64,000 nt of DNA from Stieleria mannarensis (lineage in GTDB: Bacteria > Planctomycetota > Planctomycetia > Pirellulales > Pirellulaceae). Under the pieces are notes generated by a model. The model did no database searches. It had not been told where the DNA came from and saw nothing but the letters and a program-made list of their open reading frames with translations. The first letter of the stretch is position 1; each line of letters starts with the position of its first letter. The stretch covers positions 1-64,000 of the forward strand of contig NZ_JACEHH010000005.1 in assembly GCF_014154935.1 (NCBI RefSeq). Direction: 5' to 3'. Made by a program: the position numbers and the translations under genes. Below are positions 45,580-54,600 of the stretch, piece after piece.

Positions 45580-45659
45580 GGTCGCCGTCCTCGCCGAGGT
45601 CGGCGCGGGGCAAAGCTTCGCTTTCTCGCGCTCGCCGAGTTCGGAGAACACGGCGACTT
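45580..45659. repeat. family-B palindromic repeat, copy 3
   Basis: Starts gtcgccgtcctcgccgaggt and ends ttcggagaacacggcgact, followed by a short T-run, which makes it a plausible terminator for the gene ending at 45543. Confidence 0.85.
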
Positions 45660-45729
45660 TTTGAACGCGTCGTCGACCTTTGATTCGAGGATGGACGAAG
45701 CATCTGTTTTGATGTGTTATCATCGCGGC

Positions 45730-46293
45730 ATGAGCCAAACCGAGAACCAATCCCAGTCGTCGATCGAATCCTTGCCGTCGCCACAGTCGGCCGCGGAAAT
45801 GCTGACCGCCGCGATCGGGCAGATCCGATTCGCACGCAATTACACGCTTGAATTATTGGACGCCACGCCGAAAGAGCATTGGTGGACGATCCCCGATGGC
45901 TTGCCCACCAACATCGCCTGGCAGGTGGGGCATTTGACGGTCAGCCAGTACGGTTTGCTGATGTTCCGAATTCGCGGCCGACAGAGCGAGGATTTGGAGT
46001 TGATCCCCGGACGTTTTCGCAAGGCGTACGGACGCGGATCGACGCCCAAGCCGACTGCCGAAGGGCAACCGAGTGCGGACGAGTTGTTGGAGCGACTCGG
46101 CCGCGTCTATGAGTCGGGGCTGAAGGTGCTCGAATCGGTATCGCCGGACGTGCTACTGGAGCCGATCGACATGCCCTATGCGGCTTACCCGGTCAAATTG
46201 GGCGCGATCCTGTTTTGCCCGCTGCACGAACACATCCACGCCGGCCAGATCGGTTTGATCCGACGGGCGCTGGGATTGGATCCTGTGCGGTAA
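45730..46293 (+). CDS. DinB-like protein (187 aa)
   Basis: Four-helix DinB/YfiT-type protein, a family of metal-binding proteins linked to stress or thiol-transferase roles. The metal-site histidines are in NIAWQVGHLTVSQ and in the C-terminal HEHIHAGQIGLI. The ATG at 45730 (MSQTENQSQS) is preferred to the in-frame start 69 bases upstream. A family-A repeat lies between its stop and the convergent mscL stop. Confidence 0.88.
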   Translation: MSQTENQSQSSIESLPSPQSAAEMLTAAIGQIRFARNYTLELLDATPKEHWWTIPDGLPTNIAWQVGHLTVSQYGLLMFRIRGRQSEDLELIPGRFRKAYGRGSTPKPTAEGQPSADELLERLGRVYESGLKVLESVSPDVLLEPIDMPYAAYPVKLGAILFCPLHEHIHAGQIGLIRRALGLDPVR

Positions 46294-46307
46294 GGCGGTG
46301 CTCAACA

Positions 46308-46383
46308 CGTAGTGGAAGCCGCCAAGGCTTTCGCCACACCCCATCGCCGCGCCGGCGCGAAAGCCTTGGCGGCTTCCGCTACG
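46308..46383. repeat. family-A palindromic repeat, copy 2 (near-perfect)
   Basis: cgtagtggaagccgccaagg and ccttggcggcttccgctacg are near-perfect inverted ends around a 24-base GC-rich centre. It sits between the convergent stops of the DinB gene (46293) and mscL (46405) and may terminate both. Confidence 0.88.
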
Positions 46384-46404
46384 TCCGGAATCGTGAACGC
46401 AACT

Positions 46405-46935
46405 CTAATGTGATCCGGCCAAGCTGCTGTCTTGTTGCACCGGCTCAATGGCAGGCAACTCGGAGGTGCAGTTCGGGCAGCGGCTTGCCCGGTAGGCGAT
46501 CGTTGTCCGGCAAAAGTCGCACTTCTTTTCTTTCGGCTCGTCTTCGGGCGGTTTGTCACCGAAGGCTTCATCCAATTTTTCGTCCATGCGATTGACCAGG
46601 CGGATGATGATGAACATTGCGATGGCGACGATCAGCAACGAGAGGCAGTTGTTGAAGAACTGCCCATAGTTAATCGTGACGGCCCCGGCGTCCTGGGCGG
46701 CTTGCAGTGTTTGAAATCCACTGTCGGGTTCCGAAACTCCCTCTGGAACGTCCAGGACCCAAAACAGATCTGAAAAATCTGCATTGCCGGTCAGCAGTCC
46801 GATCGGCGGCATGATGATATCGCTGACCATCGATTTGACGACGGTTGTAAACGCGGCACCGACCGTAAAGCCGATCGCCAAATCGATCATGTTGCCACGC
46901 AAGGCAAACTTTTTGAAATCCTCGACCAAACTCAT
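46405..46935 (-). CDS. mscL: large-conductance mechanosensitive channel MscL with zinc-ribbon tail
   Basis: MscL opens under membrane tension to release solutes during osmotic downshift. The N-terminal segment [20 protein letters not shown] leads into TM1 ([20 protein letters not shown]); TM2 is about 97-113 ([17 protein letters not shown]). Unlike typical ~136-residue MscL, this protein carries a C-terminal extension with CDFC (139-142) and CPNC (153-156), a zinc-ribbon-like tail. The start at 46935 is the family's usual start; the longer frame is non-coding. Convergent with the DinB gene. Confidence 0.95.
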   Translation of the reverse strand: MSLVEDFKKFALRGNMIDLAIGFTVGAAFTTVVKSMVSDIIMPPIGLLTGNADFSDLFWVLDVPEGVSEPDSGFQTLQAAQDAGAVTINYGQFFNNCLSLLIVAIAMFIIIRLVNRMDEKLDEAFGDKPPEDEPKEKKCDFCRTTIAYRASRCPNCTSELPAIEPVQQDSSLAGSH

Positions 46936-47133
46936 TTTGATGTCTTCGCTGGCTGAAAGGTTGTCCGGCGCACGTGTAGCCCGCGGGCACGGCAGTTTCG
47001 TCGCGGCCAGTTGATAAACTCGCCCATGGCGCGAGCGAGGGGCGACGCAATCGGTATGCCAATCGTTTGAATCAAAGCCCCCCAACCTTCAAGCGGGCCC
47101 TGATCGACCAACCTGGTCGGGAATCGAACCGCG

Positions 47134-48741
47134 CTAGAGCGTGTCGACGCGGCGGAAGGTGCCGGATTTGAAACGCAGCGGGCGCGGATCGGCGAACCCC
47201 AGTGGCACGTCGGTCAGGACTTCGTCGTACGAGCGAACGAACAGGCTGTGATAAAGCCTTAGGTCGTGGCACATCACCAGCCCGGTGATCGCCAGTGGTT
47301 CTCCGTCGACGGTCGGCCGGACGAACAGGTTGTTGCTGGTGTAGACGATGCCGCGAAACTCGGTGGGGAATCGATCGGAGATGGTCAGGTTGGAATCGGT
47401 GCCCCGATACGGGGTGGACGGCGGATTGAAGTTAACCCCTTGCGTGGTTTCGCTGAGTGTCGATTCAATCACATCGAATTCGATTTCGCCGTCGGTGACC
47501 AGGATGGCTCCCGACTGACCAGGGGCTTCCCAGGAAAGCGCCCCGTTCACATAAACGCGGTTGGCGTTCTGGATCGCCAGCGTGGCGACGATCCGCGCGT
47601 CGGCGATTCGAATACTTTGGCCTTGGGCGTCGATCCAGTAGATGCCGTCCGGATCGGCCGGGCCATAGGGATTGCTTGCCGATGAAAGCACCGTTGCGTG
47701 CACGGCGCGAAGGCCGCCCGAGTACGTCAGCGATTCCAGTGGGATTTCGGTACCGGCCAACTGATAACGGCCGGCGACATCAAACGTCGGTCGCTGGACA
47801 TTTCCGCCGCTGATGTCACCGCGAACGGGAAACTGAATCGCCCCGGAACATTCCAAGGTCGATGTGGTCAAGTCGCCGCCGGATCCGGTCTTGCAGTCAT
47901 CAAAGACTTGCACGGGGCGTTCACTGACCAGCGTTGCTCCGTTGTCGCAGTGCAAGTCGTCAAACGTGGTCACGCCGTAACGTAGCCAGTCCAGCGGCGC
48001 GAAACCGGTTTGCATCATCACCGAGACGGCGGCCTGGGCGGAGCCGAATCTCGCGTGTGCGACGACTTCGATTTCGTCAAACACATCGTCGGCCAAGTCG
48101 CCGTCGACATCGCTGACACGATACCGGGCGGCCGCGTTGGCCGACCCCGCGATGGTGGCGTAGTCGATCCAGACGCTCGTTTGCCCGTTGGTCAGATCGT
48201 CACGCCAGTTGGGATTTTCGGACAACTGCACCGAGACGCGATGCAGTTCGGATTCAGCCAAGCGGATCGCAGACTGTCGGTCGGTCGCGGCGCTGAGCGT
48301 CTTGATTCTGGCGGTGTCCAACGAAATCGCGGTCGCCACCGAACCGGCAACAATCAACGCGGTGAACAAGACGGCGACGTACAGGTAGCCGCCGCGTGTG
48401 CGGTGTCGGGGGCGACGTGTGGTGGGAGAGAGCCTCGCCGCTTTTGGTGTTTCTGCCAGGTCGGAGTGACTGCACGAATTGTGTTCATGCACACTGGCTC
48501 CCCTCGCCCCGATTCGGGGAGAGGGGCCGGGGGTGAGGGGCCGTCCACGCGAGCAGAGTCTGGCCAGCGTTTCAGCGTCAATCAGGTCGCCTGCCCCCTC
48601 ATCCCCAGCCCTTCTCCCCTGCAAAGCCGGGGGAGAAGGGAGCCATGGTGGAACAAGTGGACGCCAGCGTGTGGCAGACGAGTGGCAATGAAATCGAGAC
48701 GACCTCCACACGGCAACGTTCTCTTTTCTACTTCCGCGCAT
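47134..48741 (-). CDS. PilX/GspK-like minor pseudopilin
   Basis: Pseudopilin-like membrane-anchored protein: a hydrophobic helix (YLYVAVLFTALIVAGSV) followed by a large periplasmic domain. It lacks the Glu5 of other pseudopilins, as GspK/PilX-type members often do. The first ~90 residues from the ATG at 48741 include the translation of two family-F repeats (PSPPALQG, PLTPGPSPRIG) and are unlikely to be functional. A GTG at 48492, soon after the repeat, is an alternative start. The stop of the upstream pseudopilin gene (TAG at 48744-48746) directly precedes the ATG, so coupling is also possible. Last gene of the four-gene pseudopilin operon. Confidence 0.8.
   Translation of the reverse strand: MRGSRKENVAVWRSSRFHCHSSATRWRPLVPPWLPSPPALQGRRAGDEGAGDLIDAETLARLCSRGRPLTPGPSPRIGARGASVHEHNSCSHSDLAETPKAARLSPTTRRPRHRTRGGYLYVAVLFTALIVAGSVATAISLDTARIKTLSAATDRQSAIRLAESELHRVSVQLSENPNWRDDLTNGQTSVWIDYATIAGSANAAARYRVSDVDGDLADDVFDEIEVVAHARFGSAQAAVSVMMQTGFAPLDWLRYGVTTFDDLHCDNGATLVSERPVQVFDDCKTGSGGDLTTSTLECSGAIQFPVRGDISGGNVQRPTFDVAGRYQLAGTEIPLESLTYSGGLRAVHATVLSSASNPYGPADPDGIYWIDAQGQSIRIADARIVATLAIQNANRVYVNGALSWEAPGQSGAILVTDGEIEFDVIESTLSETTQGVNFNPPSTPYRGTDSNLTISDRFPTEFRGIVYTSNNLFVRPTVDGEPLAITGLVMCHDLRLYHSLFVRSYDEVLTDVPLGFADPRPLRFKSGTFRRVDTL
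48497..48650. repeat. family-F repeat pair inside the PilX-like frame
   Basis: ctcgccccgattcggggaga and ccccctcatccccagccctt with a ccgggggagaagggagcc partner form hairpin-like elements. A related segment is at 24528-24585. Translated, they read as Pro/Ser/Gly-rich phrases. Confidence 0.7.
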
Positions 48742-48743
48742 CA

Positions 48744-49355
48744 CTAATAGACCGGCTCGGGGGTGTTGCGGAGCGGGACGACGACGTTCAGTTGCCGGTC
48801 ACTGGAGAACCGCAGTTCGACACGGCGCAGTCGTTCAAAGGAGGCGTCGGCGGGGCGGTCCGAAGGTGTGTGTGAAACGACGATTCGATAGGTTTGCGTC
48901 GCTCCCTCGGGGCTGGTCACGGTGACGGCCACCGTTCGGAATTGCGAGTCCGCATCGGCGACGGTTTGAAAGCCGGTTGCGAGAACGCTTTGCGGCGTCA
49001 CGCTGACATCGACCGTCCAGTTCTGATAACCCGGAATCGATTCGCCGTCACGAAACGTTGGCGTGACTTGCTGGAATCCGGCGAAGTCGTCGACGTCATC
49101 GTACGTGGATCGATTCGTCGCCGATTCACCCGCCTCGGGACCGAACTTCGGTTCATCGGTCGTCTCGCGGTAATCCAGCGTCGAGATCTCATCGAGAAAG
49201 TAGCCGGCCAGGATTTGGCTTTGGACGGCTTCGCCACCGGTCAGCCGGTGCTGCAGGATGTTGGCCGATGCATTGAGCGAAACGAGCAGGATGGTCGCGA
49301 CCAGGGTTAGCGAGACGATGACTTCCAACATCGACAAACCGGTGCGTCTATTCAT
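48744..49355 (-). CDS. PilV-like minor pseudopilin
   Basis: Type IV pilin-like N-terminus MNRRTG|LSMLEVIVSLTLV with Glu5 after the predicted cleavage glycine, followed by one hydrophobic helix and a periplasmic domain of about 170 residues. It overlaps the stop of the PilW-like gene by 8 bases; a GTG at 49361 is an alternative start. Third gene of a GspH/PilW/PilV/PilX-like set. Such minor pseudopilins prime assembly of type IV pili or type II secretion pseudopili. Confidence 0.87.
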   Translation of the reverse strand: MNRRTGLSMLEVIVSLTLVATILLVSLNASANILQHRLTGGEAVQSQILAGYFLDEISTLDYRETTDEPKFGPEAGESATNRSTYDDVDDFAGFQQVTPTFRDGESIPGYQNWTVDVSVTPQSVLATGFQTVADADSQFRTVAVTVTSPEGATQTYRIVVSHTPSDRPADASFERLRRVELRFSSDRQLNVVVPLRNTPEPVY

Positions 49356-50421
49356 CTTCACCCTCCACTTCCACGGCGATCGTGACCCAGCTGGCGGACT
49401 GTTGATGCAGTACGTGCGGTGTGGTCGTCAGTGACGGCATCGGCCCGGTGCGAGAGGCGACTCCCAGCGAGCACTCTCCGGTCGTTCCTTGCGATCCGAC
49501 TCGATTGACACAATCGGTAAACGAAGCGATCCCCAGGGAGGTTGGTGGCGTCGGCGCCCCGGTCGATGCGATGAATTGCAAATTGAGCGTCCGCTCGCCG
49601 ATCGTCGCGGTGTTTTCCAACGGGCGCGGATAGGTCGATGTGATTCCGGCGATTGACGTTCCGGCACTCGCCCCGGCCCATCCGAATGGCCAAGAACTGT
49701 TGGCGTGCTCGATCGCCAGGATCGCCACCGCCAGGTCGCCGCCCCAGAAAAAGTTCAGCGTGTAAGCGTCCGGCGTTGATGCAGTCATCCATTGTCCATA
49801 CAGCTCCATCAAAATCCCGGTGTTGAATCGATAGTCCAAGTCCTGCCATCCGCTCGGGCTCGCACTGACGAAGAAAGCGTTTCGCGAGACGACGGCCAGC
49901 AGCAACAGATCGCCGGGGCGTGCGCCATCGGGCACGTCGATGGTCAACGAGGACGAGGATCCCCCACCGGTCACGGCGGTCGAGACGGCGCGGATGCGCG
50001 GCCGCAAGGTCTGCTGCCCTGTGGTCGGTGCGGTGTATCCGTCGACTTGGAGTTCGACGGTCGGTGAGACGGGGTCGAGTTGAGTGTTTTCTCCGCCGCT
50101 AACCGAACGCGTCAATCCGTTCAGATACGCCTCGTAGACCAGCGTTTCGGGCTGGTTGGCCAAGTCCGCTCGCTCGATGGAAACGTCATAGCTGCCCGTC
50201 GCGTCGATCCGGGTGGCGTAGCGCAGGTCGTGGTTGATCCGATCCAAGATCATCCGGTCGCGGGTTCGCCGGCCGTCTTCATCGGTGGGCTCGACCAGCG
50301 ACGTCGAAAGGATCACCGTCGATGCCAGAGTGACCATCAACAAACTGGCCCCGGTCATCGCCGCGATCATTTCAATCAGCGTGTATCCAGATCGAGGTTG
50401 CCTCGTCGGACGGTGCGGCAT
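49348..50421 (-). CDS. PilW-like minor pseudopilin (357 aa)
   Basis: Prepilin leader MPHRPTRQPRSG|YTLIEMIAAM with Glu5 and a hydrophobic helix, then a large periplasmic domain of about 310 residues. The longer open frame upstream is the translation of a family-C repeat (SDVATFARRWIP...), so the ATG at 50421 is used. Second gene of the pseudopilin operon, overlapping the PilV-like gene. The large size suggests an adhesive or receptor role at the filament tip, but this is inference. Confidence 0.86.
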   Translation of the reverse strand: MPHRPTRQPRSGYTLIEMIAAMTGASLLMVTLASTVILSTSLVEPTDEDGRRTRDRMILDRINHDLRYATRIDATGSYDVSIERADLANQPETLVYEAYLNGLTRSVSGGENTQLDPVSPTVELQVDGYTAPTTGQQTLRPRIRAVSTAVTGGGSSSSLTIDVPDGARPGDLLLLAVVSRNAFFVSASPSGWQDLDYRFNTGILMELYGQWMTASTPDAYTLNFFWGGDLAVAILAIEHANSSWPFGWAGASAGTSIAGITSTYPRPLENTATIGERTLNLQFIASTGAPTPPTSLGIASFTDCVNRVGSQGTTGECSLGVASRTGPMPSLTTTPHVLHQQSASWVTIAVEVEGEDE

Positions 50422-50422
50422 T

Positions 50423-50491
50423 GATGTCGCGACGCTCGCCAGGGTGTGTGTCACACCGGGGATCCACCTTCTGGCAAAAGTGGCTACGTCT
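50423..50491. repeat. family-C palindromic repeat, copy 4
   Basis: tcgcgacgctcgccaggg to ccaccttctggcaaaagtgg; a somewhat degenerate copy that starts right beside the start codon of the PilW-like gene. Confidence 0.7.
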
Positions 50492-50547
50492 GATCGGCGA
50501 TTGCCGATGTCGCGTGAGTCTGGTGGTGCTGGTTGGAGAGGCATTGC

Positions 50548-51078
50548 TTACGACCCGCTGCTTTGCGTCTGGCTGGCTTGGGCCGGTGATTCCGGCTCGA
50601 CTTCGACAATGCTGGCCCTGCCCGGTCCCGTGCCGATGCGAACCTCATATGCCACCGCGATCGCGTCGATCACGATCACACCGTCGCCGAGTGGGGTTCC
50701 GCCGACGGTGGGTGTTCCTTCCAAATCAAACGTCAGTGTCGTTGCATCGTCAAAGGACGCGGTGATTTCCAGACGGTCCTCGAAGCGGTCTTTGACGAGG
50801 ACGCTGATCGGGACACCGGGCTGGTCGGGGAAGTCGACATCGACGCTCCAGAAGCGGTCGCTATTCGGATCGACCGAAAGGCTGGCTGACCGGCCTTCGT
50901 TGATCGCGGTGTTGCGAATGTAGTCCACATAGTCGGCCAGTTGGATCGCGGCGTGTCTCGCGTTTCGGGCCTGCAGCGTCTGGGCAAAGTGCGGGACGGC
51001 GACGGCTGCCAGCGCCGCCATGATCATCAAGACCACGGACAGTTCGAAGAACGTTAATCCACGTCGTCGAGGGGGCAT
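50548..51078 (-). CDS. GspH/FimT-like minor pseudopilin
   Basis: MPPRRRG|LTFFELSVVLMIMAALAA is a prepilin leader with Glu5 and the long hydrophobic helix, followed by a ~150-residue domain with the alternating strands of GspH/FimT pseudopilins. The ATG at 51078 is used because the frame upstream runs into a family-A repeat. First gene of the operon; about 126 bases of repeat-containing sequence separate it from the PilW-like gene. No major pilin, assembly ATPase or secretin gene is in the window. Confidence 0.88.
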   Translation of the reverse strand: MPPRRRGLTFFELSVVLMIMAALAAVAVPHFAQTLQARNARHAAIQLADYVDYIRNTAINEGRSASLSVDPNSDRFWSVDVDFPDQPGVPISVLVKDRFEDRLEITASFDDATTLTFDLEGTPTVGGTPLGDGVIVIDAIAVAYEVRIGTGPGRASIVEVEPESPAQASQTQSSGS

Positions 51079-51120
51079 GAAAACGAAGGGGACAAGCGGG
51101 GGCGAGGGGGGAATATTCGG

Positions 51121-51200
51121 GTAGCGGAACTCGCCAAGAGTTTCGCACCGACGCGGCCACGCCACTCCGGGGTCCGAAAGCCTTGGCGGCTTCCGCTACG
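51121..51200. repeat. family-A palindromic repeat, copy 3
   Basis: gtagcggaactcgccaagag at the left and ccttggcggcttccgctacg at the right are inverted ends; the centre differs from other copies. Confidence 0.87.
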
Positions 51201-51599
51201 AAATGAACCCAACAACCAAGCCACGATCAACTACAAGTGGCGTGTCGCTGGTTAGAGAAACCTACGTCAGCAACTGGTGTCACGGAGGAGGTTCTGGAGC
51301 AACGCCCGGGCAATGAATTCCGAAAGCTTGCCCTGCAGGATCGTCGCAATCCGATCGACCGCTTCAAACAGTCGCGAAACTGCAGCGGACGTTGCCAACG
51401 GCTTGTTGATTTATCAGCCGGATGGCGTGAGCCTACGGGCACCGACGCGTTATTCTCGGCCATTGAGGTCCGTACGCTGGCTCGACACGGCTAATCCCGT
51501 CAACAATCTGATGTCAATCGACAAGCCGCCAAGACTTTCGTTTGCGATGCGGGGGTAGCGAAACCCTTGGCGAGTTCCGCTACCGGAAGACGGATCCCA

Positions 51600-51665
51600 C
51601 GTCGCTACCTTCGCCAGAAGGTGGATTCCCAGGCTTTCCCACGCTCTGGCGAGCGTGGCTACGTC
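51600..51665. repeat. family-C palindromic repeat, copy 5
   Basis: ccttcgccagaaggtggatt ... tctggcgagcgtggctacgt, close to copies 2 and 3; it ends 18 bases before the stop of the YhaN-like gene. Confidence 0.87.
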
Positions 51666-51682
51666 TTAGCTGCGGCGAAATC

Positions 51683-54600
51683 CTACGTCGTCACGCGGCT
51701 GCCGTCCCACCAGGCGTTATTGCGGTCCCAGACCTCCTCGGGGATCTCTTCCTGGGCCGCTTCGCCCTCGTAGAGTTCTTGGTTGACCGCGCGATGGGCG
51801 GCGCGGAGCGTTTCGGCCGCTCGTTCTTCGGTGCTGATTTTCCCGTCGGCCGGTTCACGCTGGAACCACGCCCATCCGATCGACGGCGATGCGGCGGCGA
51901 CCGGTTCTTCGTCCACTTCGTCGGTCTCGTATTCCGCGTCGTCGAAGTCATCGCGGACGACAACGGGCTTGGGTTTGCGTTTGACCGGCGGGCGTGGTTT
52001 CTCGACCAGCTTGACTTTCGGTGCCGGCGGGGGCTCGGGTTGCGGTTCAGGGGCTGGCTCGGCCACCGCGACCGGCTGGGGCTCCGGCGGCAGGACGGGC
52101 TCGGGCTGCGGCTCGGGAATCGGTTCCGGTTCAGGCTCGGCCGGCAATTCGGCTTCCACCGGTTCGACTTCGGGCTCGGGTTCTTCCGCCAGCTCTTCCT
52201 CGCCCTCCTCCAGCAGTTCTTCGTCGACGTATTCTTCTTCCTCGACTTCGTACTGAGTGTCTTCTTCCTCCGGCAACAGGATCGTCGCCCGTCCCGGTGT
52301 GCCTTGGGCCGGCAACTGTCGGACTTCGACGTCGATCGAATGGAAGATGTCGACGATGTGGTCATGGCAGGTGAACATCATCACCTGGTGGCCGAGTTCG
52401 GCGAACGTCTTTAGCGTTTCGGCGGCGTGCAGGGCGCGATCGCCGTCGAAGTTGACCAGGACGTCGTCCAGGATCAGCGGCAACATGACGCCACGCCGCG
52501 CATAGGCCGCCGCCAACGACAACCGCAGCGCGATGAAGACGGCTTCACGCGTCCCCCGGCTGAGCACTTCCAGCGGGACGGGGTTGCCATCGGCGCTATC
52601 GATCTTCAGCTGGTTGGTGCCCAGTGGCGTCCAAATCCGCGTGTACTTTCCGTCGGTCAATTGGGCCAGGAACGAAGACGCTTCGCGCAGGGTTTCCGGT
52701 TGGCGTTCGCGTTCAAACTTGCCGCACACCTCTTCGACCAGACAACTGGCGGCGGCCAGTGTTTGCCAACGCTGTGCGACCGACTGGATCTTGCGGTTGA
52801 CGCAGCCGAGTTCCAATTGTGCGACCATCAAGCGATTGTCGTCGGCCAGGTGTTTCATGTCGGCGACGCACTCGCCGATTTGAGTCTGCAGCGTCGCGAT
52901 TCGTTGTTGCGTTTCGGTCGTGCGTGAAGAAAGCAGTTCCCATTTGCGTTCCAGATCGGCTTGCGTGGTGTCTTGGATTTCGCCGCTGACGTCGTCATAG
53001 GACAGGTTTCCGGCGATCATGGATCGAATCTGTTTGTCGACCGCAGCATGTTGCTCTTTCAGCTGCGCCAAACTCGCTTTGCTGTCGACCAGTTGATAGA
53101 ACTGTTCGGGCGTGGCGACGCCGCATTTGGCCCACAACGCACGACGCTGTTGTTCGCCGCGTTCGATCGCCCGGGCGAGCGAGGCGTGTTGGCGTTTCAG
53201 TTGCGCGTCCTGGTCCTTGAGGTCGCGACGACGTTTGATCCAATGCCGTTGTCGCTGGATCTCTTCTTGCAAGTGATTGAGTTGCTCCAGCGGTCCGATC
53301 CGGCTGCTGCGTCGGTCGGCGGGATTGGCCGCCACAGTTTCCCGCGTCGCGTCGTCGGAGCGGTCTTCGCTGCTGGCTTGCTGTTGGTCCTTTTCGCTGA
53401 TTTCCAGCGATTCCAGGTACAACGCTTCGATCCGCTTGGCGATGCCTTGCCGCTCTCGCTCGCGTTGGTCTTTTTCGGTTTGCAGTTCTTCCAGACGTCG
53501 CAGGCTGCCTTGCAGCGTTTCGTAGCCTTCGCTCAGCTTGCGCACGCTTCGCGGCGACATCGATTCTGCGAGCCCGAGTTTGCGCAGCGTGGCGGACCAC
53601 TGGCGTCGGGCGGCTTTCAAGTTTTCGGCCGCCTTGACCGCTTTGGCCCGCGCCGTCTCGTAGGCCTGTTTGGCCGCGGCGTGGGCGTGGTAGGACGGCA
53701 TGCTGGCTTCCAGATCGGTCAGCAGCAGTTCGGCCTGGCGGACGCGGAATTCGATCGGCTGGCTGCTTCCGGGCAACTCCGATTCGACGTCGTCCTCTTC
53801 AGCTTCCAGCTCCCGAATCTGCTTTCTCAGCAAATCAATCTGACGGTCGCAATCTTCGCGGTCGACGGTCGTCGAACGATGATTGTTTTGTTTGCTGAAG
53901 AAATACAGTGTGATCGCCATCAAACCGAACAGCATCCAAACCATGCCGGCGGTCGGTGTCGGTTCGCCTGCCAAGAACCAGGTGATTCCCAAGAAGTGAG
54001 AAAACGCCACGATCAGGCAGGCGCCGCCGACGACGAACGGCAATCCCATCAACAACAGGCTGTCGATCGGCAGGACTTCGGCGGTGGACAGATCGACCGA
54101 TTCGTTTTCGAGCGAGCGGTAATGTCGCTTTAGTTTTTCGATGTGTTCGCCCAGCTGCATCGCGCGGCGAAGCGAAGCCAGGTGCTCGTTCTCTTGACGG
54201 ATCGCCTGTTGCAAGTCCGTCGCCCGCGTGCGCTGTAAGACTTCGCCGAGCTCTTCGTCCAAGTGCTCCATGCGTTTCTTGTGTTCGACACCTTCGCCGC
54301 GCGCCTGCTTGAGCAGAAACAGCTGTTCTTTGACTCGCTTGGCCGGACCGGACAGGGCCGACAGGGTCTGACGCGACAGGTCGGGCATTTGCGTCGAATC
54401 GCCACTGACGATCGACTCGCGGTCTTCATCGCTGAGGCCCAGTTTTTCGGCGTCGGCGACCAGTTGGTTGCGTGCTTTCAGGATTTGGGTGTCGACCTTC
54501 TCGATTTGTTCTTCGAGTGCCTCGACCCAGGTCGCCTGTTCGGTCGCGGCTTCGATTCGCCCTTGCAGATCCAGCATGCCGGCGCTGACGGGTAACTGGG

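Larger units (their letters stand above)
51079..51682. other. gene-free gap with repeats
   Basis: About 600 bases. A family-A element (51121-51200), a family-A half (about 51521-51584) and a family-C element (51600-51665) are recognisable. The middle (51201-51520) has small open frames on both strands with no recognisable product, possibly an eroded gene or mobile element. Confidence 0.7.

Noticed and set aside
47100-47136. tRNA T-arm-like sequence on the minus strand
   Set aside because: ggttcgattcccg resembles a T-loop, but the stem does not pair and no other tRNA part is found.
51227-51558. Short frames on both strands in the gap before the YhaN-like gene
   Set aside because: No recognisable domain, no clear start signal and mutual overlap; perhaps an eroded element but not supportable as a gene.
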